NCBI GenBank assembly: GCA_963771025.1
Contig: CAVYRL010000001.1
Coordinates: 62,001 to 126,000, forward strand
DNA from: Miltoncostaea sp963771025
GTDB lineage: Bacteria > Actinomycetota > Thermoleophilia > Miltoncostaeales > Miltoncostaeaceae
Direction of reading: 5' to 3'
DNA: 64,000 nucleotides
Shown: positions 44,752 through 52,878 of the stretch, in pieces
Layout of the letters: each line of letters opens with the position of its first letter
Position numbering within the stretch: the first letter of the stretch is position 1
Notes under the pieces: generated by a model
Told to the model about the DNA's origin: nothing
What the model saw: the letters and a program-made list of their open reading frames with translations, nothing else
Databases searched by the model: none
Translations under genes and position numbers: made by a program

Positions 44752-45092
44752 GCCCGATGACCTGCACCGAGTGCTCGGGCCTGTTCGCGTTCCTGCCGCG
44801 CGGCCTGTGCGTCGCGTGCCAGGAGGCGCGCGAGGAGCGGTTCCAGGCCGTGCGCGACTGGCTCGTGACCCATCCCAACGCGACGATGGTCGATCTGACC
44901 GAGTCGCTGGGCGTGGACGAGAAGCTCGTCACCGGGTGGATCCGCGAGGGTCGCCTGCGCGCGGTCGAGCCCTCGCCCGACGCCGCCGAGAGGGAGCGCG
45001 TCGAGCAGATGATGCGCGCGCGATTCGTCCGCCAGTCGCGCGGCCTGTCGGGCCCCCAGGACCAGCCCGGGATGAGGAGCAAGCCGTCATGA
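44748..45092 (+). CDS. Flagellar operon protein, YvyF-like
   Basis: 114 residues. A four-cysteine zinc-ribbon-like start (CTECSGLFAFLPRGLCVACQ) then a helix-turn-helix-like part (MVDLTESLGVDEKLVTGWIREGRLR), matching the YvyF type found beside flgN, flgK and flgL. Function unclear; possibly a regulator or chaperone. Coupled to flgN by a 4-nt overlap. Confidence 0.8.
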   Translation: MSPMTCTECSGLFAFLPRGLCVACQEAREERFQAVRDWLVTHPNATMVDLTESLGVDEKLVTGWIREGRLRAVEPSPDAAERERVEQMMRARFVRQSRGLSGPQDQPGMRSKPS

Positions 45093-45598
45093 GCCGCGCC
45101 GACGCCGTCGCCACGCTGGCCGAGCACCTCGACGAGGCACTCGAGTCCCAGCGCCGCCTGCTCGAGCTGGTCGTCGAGCAGCGCCCCGCCATCGCCTCGG
45201 GGCGCCACGCCGAGGTGGACGCCATCGCCGGCCGGATCGAGCTCGAGGTGCGCCGCCTGTCCGGGATCGAGCAGGCGCGCGCCGCCGCCGCCGAGATTCT
45301 GGCCGACGAGCTCGGCCTCGCCGCCACCCGCTGGTCGGTGCTGCGCGAGGCGCTCACCCCCGACGAGCGCGCGATCGTCGCCCCGCGAGTGCAGGCCATC
45401 GAGTCGGTCGTCCGCGACCTCGAGCTGGCCAACACGGTCAACGGTCAGCTGGTGCGCCAGGAGCTGAATCTGGTGGACATGTCGGTGCGCAGCCTCGGCG
45501 CGGCCGATCGCAATCCCGCGCACCGCGCCTACACCGCCGGCGGCACCCGCGCGGCGGCTCCCGCGTCCGGTCCTCTGATGCTCAACACCGCGGCGTAG
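45089..45598 (+). CDS. flgN: FlgN-type flagellar export chaperone
   Basis: 169 residues, almost fully helical, like FlgN: LAEHLDEALESQRRLLELVVEQRPAIASGRH, then IELEVRRLSGIEQARAAAAEIL, and a second half ANTVNGQLVRQELNLVDMSVRSLG. Escorts the hook-filament junction proteins FlgK and FlgL, encoded directly downstream, to the export apparatus. The tail is Ala/Gly-rich. Confidence 0.85.
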   Translation: MSRADAVATLAEHLDEALESQRRLLELVVEQRPAIASGRHAEVDAIAGRIELEVRRLSGIEQARAAAAEILADELGLAATRWSVLREALTPDERAIVAPRVQAIESVVRDLELANTVNGQLVRQELNLVDMSVRSLGAADRNPAHRAYTAGGTRAAAPASGPLMLNTAA

Positions 45599-45607
45599 GG
45601 GGCCGGC

Positions 45608-47017
45608 ATGGGATCGACATTCTTCGGACTCAACGTCGCGCTGAGCGGCGTCGTCACGCAGCAGCGGGCGCTCAACAACGTCTCGCACAACCTGACCAAC
45701 GCCACGACCCCGGGCTACTCGCGCCAGCGCGTCGACATGAGCGCGTCGACGCCCTTCACCCAGCCCGCGCTGAACATGCCGGTCTCGGCGGGCCAGGTGG
45801 GCACCGGCGTGGTCGCGACGCAGTACACGCGGCTGCGCGATCAGTTCGTGGACGTCAACTTCCGCGGTGCGACGTCGGATGTCGGGCAGTTCACCGCCAA
45901 GTCGGACGCCCTCGGCAACCTCGACTCGATCATCGACGAGCCGGGCGACACCGGCATCACCCACCTGATGGGCGAGTTCTGGGGCAGCTGGCAGGCGCTC
46001 TCGCTGTCGCCCGAGTCGGCCGCCACCCGCAGCGCCGTGCGCGACTCCGGGCAGGCGCTCGCCCAGGGCTTCAACGACCTGAGCGCCAACCTCACCAAGG
46101 CCCAGGGCGACGCCAACACCCAGATCGGCCTCGGCACGGCCCGCGTCAACGAGATCTCGGGCCAGATCAACGAGCTCAACCGCAAGATCGCACTGGTCAA
46201 GGCCGTCGGCCAGGAGCCCAACGACCTCCGCGACCAGCGCGACCTGCTGATCGACCAGATCGCCGGGTACGCGGACGTCGCGGTCACCGAGAACGCCACC
46301 AACGGCAAGGTCTCGGTCGCCGTCGGGTCGCAGCTGATCGTGGACGCGACCACCGACACGGTCAACGCGCTGGCCATCGACGGCGCCGGCGCCGCGACGG
46401 TCAACGGGGTCGCGACCACCATCACGAGCGGCAGCCTGCGCGGGCTCGTGGATCTGCGCGACACCATCATCGGCGGGACCACCGGGTACGTCGCCCAGCT
46501 GGACACGCTCGCCGCGGCCGTCGCGAACGCGGTCAACACCCGCCACGCCGCCGGCTTCGGCCTGGACGGCTCCACGGGCAACGCCTTCTTCACCGGCACC
46601 ACCGCCGCGACGCTCGGCATCTCCGCCGCCGTCGCGGCGTCCACCGACGCCATCGCGGCCAGCGACACGGCCGCCGCTGTCCCCGCCGGGGCGGGCAACG
46701 CCACCGGCATCGCCCAGCTGCAGTACGTGGTGCAGACGATCGGCACCGCGACGACGAGCCTCGATGGTTTCTACCAGCAGCTGGTCACGAAGCTCGGGGT
46801 CGACACGGATCAGTCGAACCGGCTCGCCCAGGTGCACCAGGGGGTGCTCGCCGCCGCAACCTCGCGCCGCGAGGGAGTCAGCGGGGTCAACCTGGACGAG
46901 GAGATGAGCGACATGGTCCGGTTCCAGAAGTCCTACAACGCCGCAGCCCGCATGGTCACGACCCTCGACGAGATGCTCGACACGATCGTGAGCCGCATGG
47001 GCATCGTCGGCCGATAG
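45608..47017 (+). CDS. flgK: Flagellar hook-associated protein 1 (FlgK)
   Basis: 469 residues. N-terminal FGLNVALSGVVTQQRALNNVSHNLTNATTPGYSRQRV and the C-terminal VNLDEEMSDMVRFQKSYNAAARMVTTLDEMLDTIVSRMG are the interlocking helices of hook-filament junction proteins. VNEISGQINELNRKI and DLRDQRDLLIDQIAGYADV are typical of FlgK. Forms the junction ring with FlgL. Confidence 0.95.
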   Translation: MGSTFFGLNVALSGVVTQQRALNNVSHNLTNATTPGYSRQRVDMSASTPFTQPALNMPVSAGQVGTGVVATQYTRLRDQFVDVNFRGATSDVGQFTAKSDALGNLDSIIDEPGDTGITHLMGEFWGSWQALSLSPESAATRSAVRDSGQALAQGFNDLSANLTKAQGDANTQIGLGTARVNEISGQINELNRKIALVKAVGQEPNDLRDQRDLLIDQIAGYADVAVTENATNGKVSVAVGSQLIVDATTDTVNALAIDGAGAATVNGVATTITSGSLRGLVDLRDTIIGGTTGYVAQLDTLAAAVANAVNTRHAAGFGLDGSTGNAFFTGTTAATLGISAAVAASTDAIAASDTAAAVPAGAGNATGIAQLQYVVQTIGTATTSLDGFYQQLVTKLGVDTDQSNRLAQVHQGVLAAATSRREGVSGVNLDEEMSDMVRFQKSYNAAARMVTTLDEMLDTIVSRMGIVGR

Positions 47018-47027
47018 GAGAGATGAC

Positions 47028-47927
47028 ATGGTCGGTCGCATGAGCTCCAACCAGGCGGTCCAGAATTTCCTCACGGACCTCCAGGGCAACTACCGCGGAC
47101 TCACGGACGCGCAGCGCACGCTCTCGACGGGCAAGCGCATCAACAGCCCCTCCGACGATCCGGTGGGCATCGCGATGGGTCTCAGCATCCGCCGCGATCA
47201 GAGCGCGACCGCCGCGTGGAGCCGCAACGTCGCGGACTCCCAGACGTGGCTGAACACCACCGACACCGCCCTGGCCCAAGCCCTCGACGTGGTGCAACGC
47301 GCGCGCGAGTTGGCCGTGCAGGGCGGCAACGGCACGCTCTCGTCCAATGCCCGCGCCCTGATCGCCAACGAGGTCAGCACCCTCAAGAGTCAGTTCGTCG
47401 AGATCGGCAACAGCAGCCTCGGCGGACGGTTCATCTTCGGGGGCACGGCCACCGACACGGCGCCCTTCGACGCCACGGCCGAGGCCGCCACCCTCCCGAT
47501 CAACACCGGGGCGATCAGCCGCGAGGTGTCCCAGGGCTCGGTGATGAGCGTCAACATCACCGCCGACCGCCTCCAGAACGCTCCCGGGGCGACCGGCGAC
47601 ATCTTCACGGTGCTCGACGCGCTCGCCACCGCGCTCCAGACCGGCGATTCGAACGCGATCGCGACGGCGCTCACCGACCTCGACGCCCACCAGGGCAACA
47701 TCAGCGCTCTGCGCGGCGAGGGCGCGGCCAAGATCAACCGCCTCGAGCTGACCGCGAGCCGCTTCGACTCGCAGAAGATCGCCACCGGAGAGCAGCTCTC
47801 GAAGATCGAGGACGCCGACATGGCGCAGGCGATCACCGACCTCTCGATGCGCGAGACGGTCTACAACGCGGCCCTGGCGACGGGCGCCCGCGTCATCCAG
47901 AAGTCCCTCGTGGATTTCCTGCAATGA
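47028..47927 (+). CDS. flgL: Flagellar hook-associated protein 3 (FlgL)
   Basis: 299 residues. Flagellin-like N-terminus (MSSNQAVQNFLTDLQGNYRGLTDAQRTLSTGKRINSPSDDPVG) and C-terminus (KIEDADMAQAITDLSMRETVYNAALATGARVIQKSLVDFL). Follows flgK by 10 nt with GGAGAG before its ATG. Second junction protein. Confidence 0.94.
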   Translation: MVGRMSSNQAVQNFLTDLQGNYRGLTDAQRTLSTGKRINSPSDDPVGIAMGLSIRRDQSATAAWSRNVADSQTWLNTTDTALAQALDVVQRARELAVQGGNGTLSSNARALIANEVSTLKSQFVEIGNSSLGGRFIFGGTATDTAPFDATAEAATLPINTGAISREVSQGSVMSVNITADRLQNAPGATGDIFTVLDALATALQTGDSNAIATALTDLDAHQGNISALRGEGAAKINRLELTASRFDSQKIATGEQLSKIEDADMAQAITDLSMRETVYNAALATGARVIQKSLVDFLQ

Positions 47928-47945
47928 GGCTCCGGGACACGAGTC

Positions 47946-47972
47946 TCAAGTCTTCTCGCACGGTTCCGATGA
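47946..47972 (+). promoter_or_regulatory. Sigma-28 (FliA)-type promoter for flagellin 1
   Basis: TCAA (47946-47949), 15-nt spacer, TCCGATGA (47965-47972), six of eight matches to GCCGATAA. It would give a 175-nt leader, long enough for the CsrA-type hairpins. Confidence 0.5.
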
Positions 47973-48064
47973 GGGTTGACGTGATCCCGCTCCGACTGGG
48001 GATCTGACACCAACGCCGGTCCGGATGATCGGCGGCCACCCGCACCACGTTCGTTTGTGACGCA

Positions 48065-48152
48065 GGACATGGAAGTCCCGTCTCAGGTCTTCACCGGGCA
48101 CCCGCCCGCTGCCGGTTCCGCCGGCGGAACGACTGGCGAGAAAGGGATTCTC
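48065..48152 (+). promoter_or_regulatory. Two-site CsrA-type leader of flagellin 1
   Basis: Distal hairpin GGAC, loop ATGGAA, GTCC (48065-48078) with GGA in the loop; proximal hairpin GAGAA, loop AGGGA, TTCTC (48138-48152) whose loop is the ribosome binding site, 3 nt before the ATG. This is the layout of the Bacillus hag leader, where a CsrA dimer bridges two GGA sites and blocks translation. Confidence 0.65.
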
Positions 48153-48154
48153 AC

Positions 48155-48985
48155 ATGGGTCTGCGGATCTACAACAACGTCGAGGCGCAGATGGCCCACC
48201 GTCAGCTGTCGTCGACGAACAACCAGCTGAGCAAGACGATGGAGCGGCTGTCCTCCGGCCTGCGCATCAACCGGGCCGCCGATGACGCGGCCGGCCTCGC
48301 GGTCAGCGAGGAGATGCGCTCCCAGATCCGGGGCATGAACGTCGCCTCGCGCAACGCGCAGGACGGCGTGTCGATGGTGCAGGTCGCCGACGGTGCGCTC
48401 GGTGGTGTCAACGACATGCTCCAGCGGATCCGCGACCTCTCGGTCCAGGCGGCCAACGGGACGCTCACCGACCAGCAGCGCAGCAACCTCGATCAGGAGG
48501 TCCAGTCGATCGTCGCCGAGATGGCGCGCGTCGCCTCGGACACCGAGTTCAACGGCGTCAAGATCCTCTCCGGATCGGTCGCCACCGCCGCCAACGCGGT
48601 GACGCTGCAGGTGGGCGCCAACGGCGCCCAGGTGATCGCCTTCACGATCGGCACGATGTCCGCCGCCGACCTCGGCATCTCGGGCATCGCCGTCGGAACC
48701 GCCGCGTCCGCCACCCAGGCGATCGCGTCGGTCAACGCCGCCATCCGTTCGGTCAACTCGAGCCGAGCCGCCATGGGCGCCATCCAGAACCGCCTCGAGC
48801 AGACGATCAGCCGGCTCGACCTCACCTCCGAGAACCTCCAGGCCGCCGAGTCGCGGGTTCGCGACGCCGACATGGCCTCCGAGATGATCGACTTCACGCG
48901 CAACCAGATCCTCCAGCAGTCGGGCACGGCGATGCTGGCGCAGGCGAACCAGGCACCGCAGAGCATCCTGAAGCTCCTGCAGTAG
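48155..48985 (+). CDS. fliC: Flagellin (copy 1)
   Basis: 276 residues, a minimal flagellin: conserved D0/D1 N-terminus (MERLSSGLRINRAADDAAGLAVSEEMRSQIRGMN, RNAQDGVSMVQVADGAL) and C-terminus (LEQTISRLDLTSENLQAAESRVRDADMA, QILQQSGTAMLAQANQ). The variable middle is only about 80 residues. It aligns end to end, without gaps, with the second flagellin at 61543. Followed by fliW, whose product binds newly made flagellin. Thr/Ser-rich middle could carry glycans. Confidence 0.97.
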   Translation: MGLRIYNNVEAQMAHRQLSSTNNQLSKTMERLSSGLRINRAADDAAGLAVSEEMRSQIRGMNVASRNAQDGVSMVQVADGALGGVNDMLQRIRDLSVQAANGTLTDQQRSNLDQEVQSIVAEMARVASDTEFNGVKILSGSVATAANAVTLQVGANGAQVIAFTIGTMSAADLGISGIAVGTAASATQAIASVNAAIRSVNSSRAAMGAIQNRLEQTISRLDLTSENLQAAESRVRDADMASEMIDFTRNQILQQSGTAMLAQANQAPQSILKLLQ

Positions 48986-48992
48986 GAGACCG

Positions 48993-49496
48993 ATGACCCG
49001 GACAGAGCAAGGAGATGGGATGACCACGACGAGCGGTGCCGCAGCCTCGATCTCCGTGGCCTCGCAGGCGCTGGGCGCAGTCGAGGTGCGGACCGAGACG
49101 ATCATCACGGCGTGCGAGCCCCTGGCCGGCTTTCCGGACTGCGTCTCGTACGCGCTGGTGGAGCACGACCACGCAACCGGATCGGCCAGCCGCTCGGTGT
49201 TCTGGTTCCAGGCGGTCGAGGCGCCCTTCCATGCGTTCGTGGTGACCGATCCGTGGTCGGTGTTCCCCGACTTCGCGCCGGAGGTCTCCGACGCCGACGC
49301 GGCCCTTCTCGAGCTGAGCACCTTCGAGGACGCCCGGGTCTACTGCATCCTCACGATCCCGCGCAATCCGAGCGAGATCAGCGTCAACCTGCGGGCCCCC
49401 CTGGTCATCAACGTGGCCCGGCGCCTCTGCAAGCAGGTCGTGCTGCTCAACGAGCAGTACCACACGCGTCACATGATGAACGCTCCCATCGCGTAG
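48993..49496 (+). CDS. fliW: Flagellar assembly factor FliW
   Basis: 167 residues. GAVEVRTETIITACEPLAGFPDCVSYALVEHD, FHAFVVTDPW, CILTIPRNPSEISVNLRAPLVINVARRLCKQVVL are FliW features. FliW binds flagellin C-termini; when flagellin runs out it binds CsrA instead and frees flagellin mRNA for translation. ATG 48993 uses AGGAG overlapping the flagellin stop; ATG 49020, with AAGGAG 5 nt upstream, is an equally good start. CsrA is encoded at 61132. Confidence 0.93.
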   Translation: MTRTEQGDGMTTTSGAAASISVASQALGAVEVRTETIITACEPLAGFPDCVSYALVEHDHATGSASRSVFWFQAVEAPFHAFVVTDPWSVFPDFAPEVSDADAALLELSTFEDARVYCILTIPRNPSEISVNLRAPLVINVARRLCKQVVLLNEQYHTRHMMNAPIA

Positions 49497-49503
49497 CCCC
49501 GGC

Positions 49504-49773
49504 TCAGTCGGGAACCGGCGGCAGGCCCTCCAGGAGCCGCCGCCGCAGCCAGTCCAGCAGGCGTCCGCGGCGCTCGTCGTCGAGCCAGTTGGCCACGGCG
49601 TGCTCCAGCCGCTCGATGGCCGGTCCGCCGCCCGCCATCGCCTGATTGCGCCCGGTCCGCCAGGCGATCCAGCCGACCAGGCGCTCGGCGTCACCCTCAC
49701 CGATGTTGAGGCGGCAGTAGGTGATGACATCGTCGACCGAGGCGAGCACGGACCGGGCAGGATAATCGAACAT
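49504..49773 (-). CDS. Small helical protein, unknown function
   Basis: 89 residues, Trp- and Arg-rich (DVITYCRLNIGEGDAERLVGWIAWRTGRN, VANWLDDERRGRLLDWLRRRLLEGL). No signal or membrane helix. Convergent with fliW, 7 bp apart. Not recognised. Confidence 0.55.
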   Translation of the reverse strand: MFDYPARSVLASVDDVITYCRLNIGEGDAERLVGWIAWRTGRNQAMAGGGPAIERLEHAVANWLDDERRGRLLDWLRRRLLEGLPPVPD

Positions 49774-49938
49774 GTGTTCGATACAAGGGCCGTGAGCTCC
49801 GGCGCCTTCTGACCTCGACGTCTTCCGGGCTTCAGAGTCTCCGGGCCGATCGTCGAGGACCGGTGCCTCACCACATGGCGTGGGCCTGACCCGGTCGAGT
49901 CCATGACCGGCTCTCTCCCCGGAAACCCGAACGGCCCT

Positions 49939-50433
49939 CTACCCGACTCCGCTGGTCAGGAGCGTGAGGGCCGCGCTCACCATCAATCCGACCCCGCCGG
50001 CCAGCAGCCCGGCGCGCAGCCGTCGCGCCACCAGCAGGCCGGCCGCGACGAGATCGATCACGCACACCGCCACCACGAGGGCCGTGGGCGCCGCCGATCC
50101 GTTGGAGAAGCGGTCGAGTCCCGGCGCGTAGTCGGGGTCGTAGGAGAGGTGGTGGTACAGCAGCAGCATCGCCGCGGCGACGGGCATCAGCGCGACCTCG
50201 CCCACGGCGCCGAGCCGCTCGGCGAGCGGAGCGGCGAAACCGGCGACGAGCAGGACGAGCCCCCCGAGGCCGACGGCGCCGATGGCGACCAGCAGGAGCC
50301 CGGCGGCCCCGGGCGCGCCGTCGGGAGACGTGCGTCCGACATCGATGATGTTCTGGCCGACGACCGCCTCGTACGCCGCGGCGAGGAGCACGAGAACCAG
50401 CCAGACGATCACGATCGCGCGATCCGAACGCAT
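49939..50433 (-). CDS. Four-helix membrane protein, unknown function
   Basis: 164 residues with about four or five hydrophobic helices (VIVWLVLVLLAAAYEAVVG, LLLVAIGAVGLGGLVLLVAGFA, LMPVAAAMLLLYHHL, VVAVCVIDLVAAGLLVA, LLAGGVGLMVSAALTLLTS). No motifs recognised. Divergent from the LytR_C-domain gene. Confidence 0.65.
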   Translation of the reverse strand: MRSDRAIVIVWLVLVLLAAAYEAVVGQNIIDVGRTSPDGAPGAAGLLLVAIGAVGLGGLVLLVAGFAAPLAERLGAVGEVALMPVAAAMLLLYHHLSYDPDYAPGLDRFSNGSAAPTALVVAVCVIDLVAAGLLVARRLRAGLLAGGVGLMVSAALTLLTSGVG

Positions 50434-50551
50434 CGCGGCAGCCTACGCGGCGGCGCCCGCGGCCGGTCCCGCCGTGACATCCGTCGCAGGACTTCCGGGC
50501 TCGCCGTGCAAGGCGTGTCGGAAGGCGTCACACCATTACCAAGGGGACGAT

Positions 50552-51217
50552 GTGGCCAGCACCCGAACGAGGTCTCCCCGACGGGAGGCCGATCACTACG
50601 GCGACGAGTACGACGATCTGCCCCCAAGGGGCGGGCGCGGACCCTCCGGACCGATGGCGCGGCGCTTCGGGCTCCCGGTGGTCGCGGCGGCGCTCATCGG
50701 CGGGTTGTTCGTGGGCTACGTCGTCAGCTCGGGTGGCAGCGGCACCGCCACGGTCACCGAGACCACGACCGTGTCGGCGCCGTCGTCAGCGGCCGCTCCG
50801 GGCGCCGCGACGGCGAGCGGCCCGGCCTCACGCGCCACGATCTCCCTGGTCGTGCTCAACGGCTCCGGCGAGTCCGGGCTGGCGGGACGCACGGCGGAGA
50901 CCGCCAAGGGCCTCGGCTACACCACGGTCACGGCGGCCGACGCGCCGTCACCGACCACCTCCAGCGAGGTGGTCTACCGCGAGGGCTTCGCGGCCCAGGC
51001 CCAGCAGGTCGCCGACGACCTCGACCTGCCGACGCCGACGCCGGTCCAGGCGGGGTCGGGGCTGCTCGCGGTGAGCGGGGACGCGCAGGTGATCGTGGTG
51101 CTCGGATCTGCGGCGGCCACCACCGGCTCGGGAGCGGCCACCGGCTCCGGCGCCGCGACCGATCCGGCGGCCGGTACCGGCGCGGCCCCGACCGACGGCA
51201 GCACGCCCACCCAATGA
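50552..51217 (+). CDS. LytR_C-domain cell-envelope protein
   Basis: 221 residues: a charged cytoplasmic head (about 45 aa), one membrane helix (LPVVAAALIGGLFVGYVVSS), a Thr/Ser/Ala-rich linker, then a LytR C-terminal domain (SLVVLNGSGESGLAGRTAETAKGLGYTTVTAADA, VVYREGFAAQAQQVADDLDL, VIVVLGSAA), and a Gly/Ala/Thr tail. Such proteins bind wall polymers in actinobacteria. GTG start with AAGGGG upstream. The stop is 3 nt before the sigma-28 promoter of the glycan operon. Confidence 0.8.
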   Translation: MASTRTRSPRREADHYGDEYDDLPPRGGRGPSGPMARRFGLPVVAAALIGGLFVGYVVSSGGSGTATVTETTTVSAPSSAAAPGAATASGPASRATISLVVLNGSGESGLAGRTAETAKGLGYTTVTAADAPSPTTSSEVVYREGFAAQAQQVADDLDLPTPTPVQAGSGLLAVSGDAQVIVVLGSAAATTGSGAATGSGAATDPAAGTGAAPTDGSTPTQ

Positions 51218-51219
51218 TC

Positions 51220-51246
51220 TAAACCCCATGGCCTCCCTGCCGATGG
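51220..51246 (+). promoter_or_regulatory. Sigma-28 (FliA)-type promoter of the glycan operon
   Basis: TAAA (51220-51223), exactly 15 nt, GCCGATGG (51239-51246): the best consensus match in the window. The expected start of transcription falls on the ATG at 51254, so the mRNA would be leaderless. Confidence 0.6.
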
Positions 51247-51257
51247 GGAGGCCATGG
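51226..51257 (+). promoter_or_regulatory. 12-bp perfect inverted repeat over the promoter and start codon
   Basis: CCATGGCCTCCC (51226-51237), loop TGCCGATG, GGGAGGCCATGG (51246-51257). The right arm holds the ribosome site and the ATG. In a readthrough mRNA from the upstream gene the hairpin would hide both; as DNA it could be a regulator site or terminator. Confidence 0.75.
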
Positions 51258-51757
51258 GTCTCCGACTGCTGGGCGAGACGCCCGCAAATCCCGCCGACGG
51301 CGTCCGTGTGGGGAACGGGCCCGAGGGCCCGGTGCGGGTGCTTCCGCTGCCCAAGATCAGCGATCCGCGCGGCAATCTGACGTTCATCGAGTCGGGGCAG
51401 CACGTTCCGTTCGAGTGCCGCCGCGTCTACTACCTCTACGACGTGCCCGGCGGCGAGGGCCGCGGTGGCCATGCCCACCGCGAGCTGCAGCAGCTGGTCA
51501 TCGCCGCGTCCGGCAGCTTCGACGTGGCGGTCAACGACGGCACGCGCACGCGGGTCTTCTCGCTCAATCGCTCGTACACCGGTCTCTACATCCCGTCGAT
51601 GGTCTGGCGGGAGCTGGCCAACTTCTCGTCGGGATCCGTCGCGCTCGTGCTGGCCTCCGAGCACTACTCCGAGGCCGACTACTACCGCGACTACGACGAG
51701 TTCGCCCGCGACGCCCGCGACCCCGGTCGCGCGCGCGCCGCCGCGAGCGCGCGGTGA
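51254..51757 (+). CDS. Sugar 3,4-ketoisomerase, FdtA/QdtA-like (cupin)
   Basis: 167 residues, cupin fold. ISDPRGNLTFIESGQHVPFECRRVYYLYDVPGGEGRGGHAHRE, LQQLVIAASGSFDVAVNDG, and SMVWRELANFSSGSVALVLASEHYSEADYYRDYDEF match FdtA-type enzymes that isomerise dTDP-4-keto-6-deoxyglucose to the 3-keto form. The next gene, an aminotransferase, is its usual partner for making dTDP-3-amino-3,6-dideoxyhexoses. First gene of the operon. Confidence 0.88.
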   Translation: MGLRLLGETPANPADGVRVGNGPEGPVRVLPLPKISDPRGNLTFIESGQHVPFECRRVYYLYDVPGGEGRGGHAHRELQQLVIAASGSFDVAVNDGTRTRVFSLNRSYTGLYIPSMVWRELANFSSGSVALVLASEHYSEADYYRDYDEFARDARDPGRARAAASAR

Positions 51758-52878
51758 GCGTCGCCGCGCCCACGCGCGTCCCGTTCCTGGACATGGGCGC
51801 GTCGCACCGCGAGCTCGCCGGCGGCATCGACGCCGCCCTCGCGCGCGTCACCGCCGCCGGCCGCTACGTGCTGGGTCCCGAGGTCGAGGCCTTCGAGGAG
51901 CGTTTCGCCGAGTACGTGGGCGTGCGTCACTGCGTCGGAGTGGGATGCGGGCTCGACGCCCTGCACCTCGCGCTGCTGGCGATGGGCGTGGGGCCCGGCG
52001 ACGAGGTGCTCGTCCCCGCCACGACCTATATCGCCACCTGGCTGGCGGTCACGCGCGCCGGCGCCACCGTGGTGCCCGTGGAGCCCGATCCGCGCACGGG
52101 CAACATCGACCCGAGCCGCCTCGCGGCCGCGGTGACGCACCGCACGCGCGCGATCGTCCCGGTGCACCTGCACGGCTGCCCGGCCGGGATGCTCGCGATC
52201 CGCGCGGTCGCGGCCCGCCACCACCTGCGCATCCTCGAGGACGCGGCCCAGGCGCACGGCGCGCGTCACCATGGCCGGCGCGTCGGCGGGCTCGGCGACG
52301 CGGGCGCGTGGAGCTTCTACCCCTCCAAGAACCTCGGCGCCCTCGGCGACGGCGGCGCGGTGACCACCGACGACGCCCGCCTGGCCGAGCGCCTGCGCTC
52401 GCTGCGCAATTACGGTTCGTCCGAGCGCTACGTGCACGCGGAGCGCGGGCTCAACAGCCGGCTCGACGAGATCCAGGCGGCCGTGTTGTCGGCCAAGCTC
52501 GACCACCTCGACGCGTGGAACGCCCGGCGCGCGGCGATCGCGGCGATCTACCTCGAGGGGCTCGCCGGCACGCCGGTCGGTCTGCCCGAGGTCCCCCCCG
52601 GCGACGAGCACGTCTGGCACGTCTTCGCGGTCCGCACCGAGCGGCGCGACGCGCTCGCGGCGCACCTGCGTGACGCCGGCATCGACACGCTGATCCACTA
52701 CCCGGTGCCGCCCCACCTGCAGGGCGCGTATCGCGACCTCGGGCTCCTCGAGGGCGACCTGCCGATCGCCGAGGCCATCGCGCGCGAGACCCTCAGCCTG
52801 CCGATGGGTCCCCATCTCGCGCCGGCGGACGCCGAGCGGGTCGTGCAGGCCGTGCGGGGGTTCCATGCCGACGGCTGA
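51754..52878 (+). CDS. DegT/DnrJ/EryC1-type sugar aminotransferase (FdtB-like)
   Basis: 374 residues, PLP enzyme. PFLDMGASHRELAGGI, FAEYVGVRHCVGVGCGLDALHLAL, PATTYIATWLAV, EDAAQAHGARHHGRRVG, catalytic lysine K192 in SFYPSKNLGALGDGGA, NSRLDEIQAAVL, and IHYPVPPHLQGAY. Expected to aminate the 3-keto sugar made by the preceding enzyme. GTG start overlaps the isomerase stop. Confidence 0.92.
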   Translation: MSVAAPTRVPFLDMGASHRELAGGIDAALARVTAAGRYVLGPEVEAFEERFAEYVGVRHCVGVGCGLDALHLALLAMGVGPGDEVLVPATTYIATWLAVTRAGATVVPVEPDPRTGNIDPSRLAAAVTHRTRAIVPVHLHGCPAGMLAIRAVAARHHLRILEDAAQAHGARHHGRRVGGLGDAGAWSFYPSKNLGALGDGGAVTTDDARLAERLRSLRNYGSSERYVHAERGLNSRLDEIQAAVLSAKLDHLDAWNARRAAIAAIYLEGLAGTPVGLPEVPPGDEHVWHVFAVRTERRDALAAHLRDAGIDTLIHYPVPPHLQGAYRDLGLLEGDLPIAEAIARETLSLPMGPHLAPADAERVVQAVRGFHADG

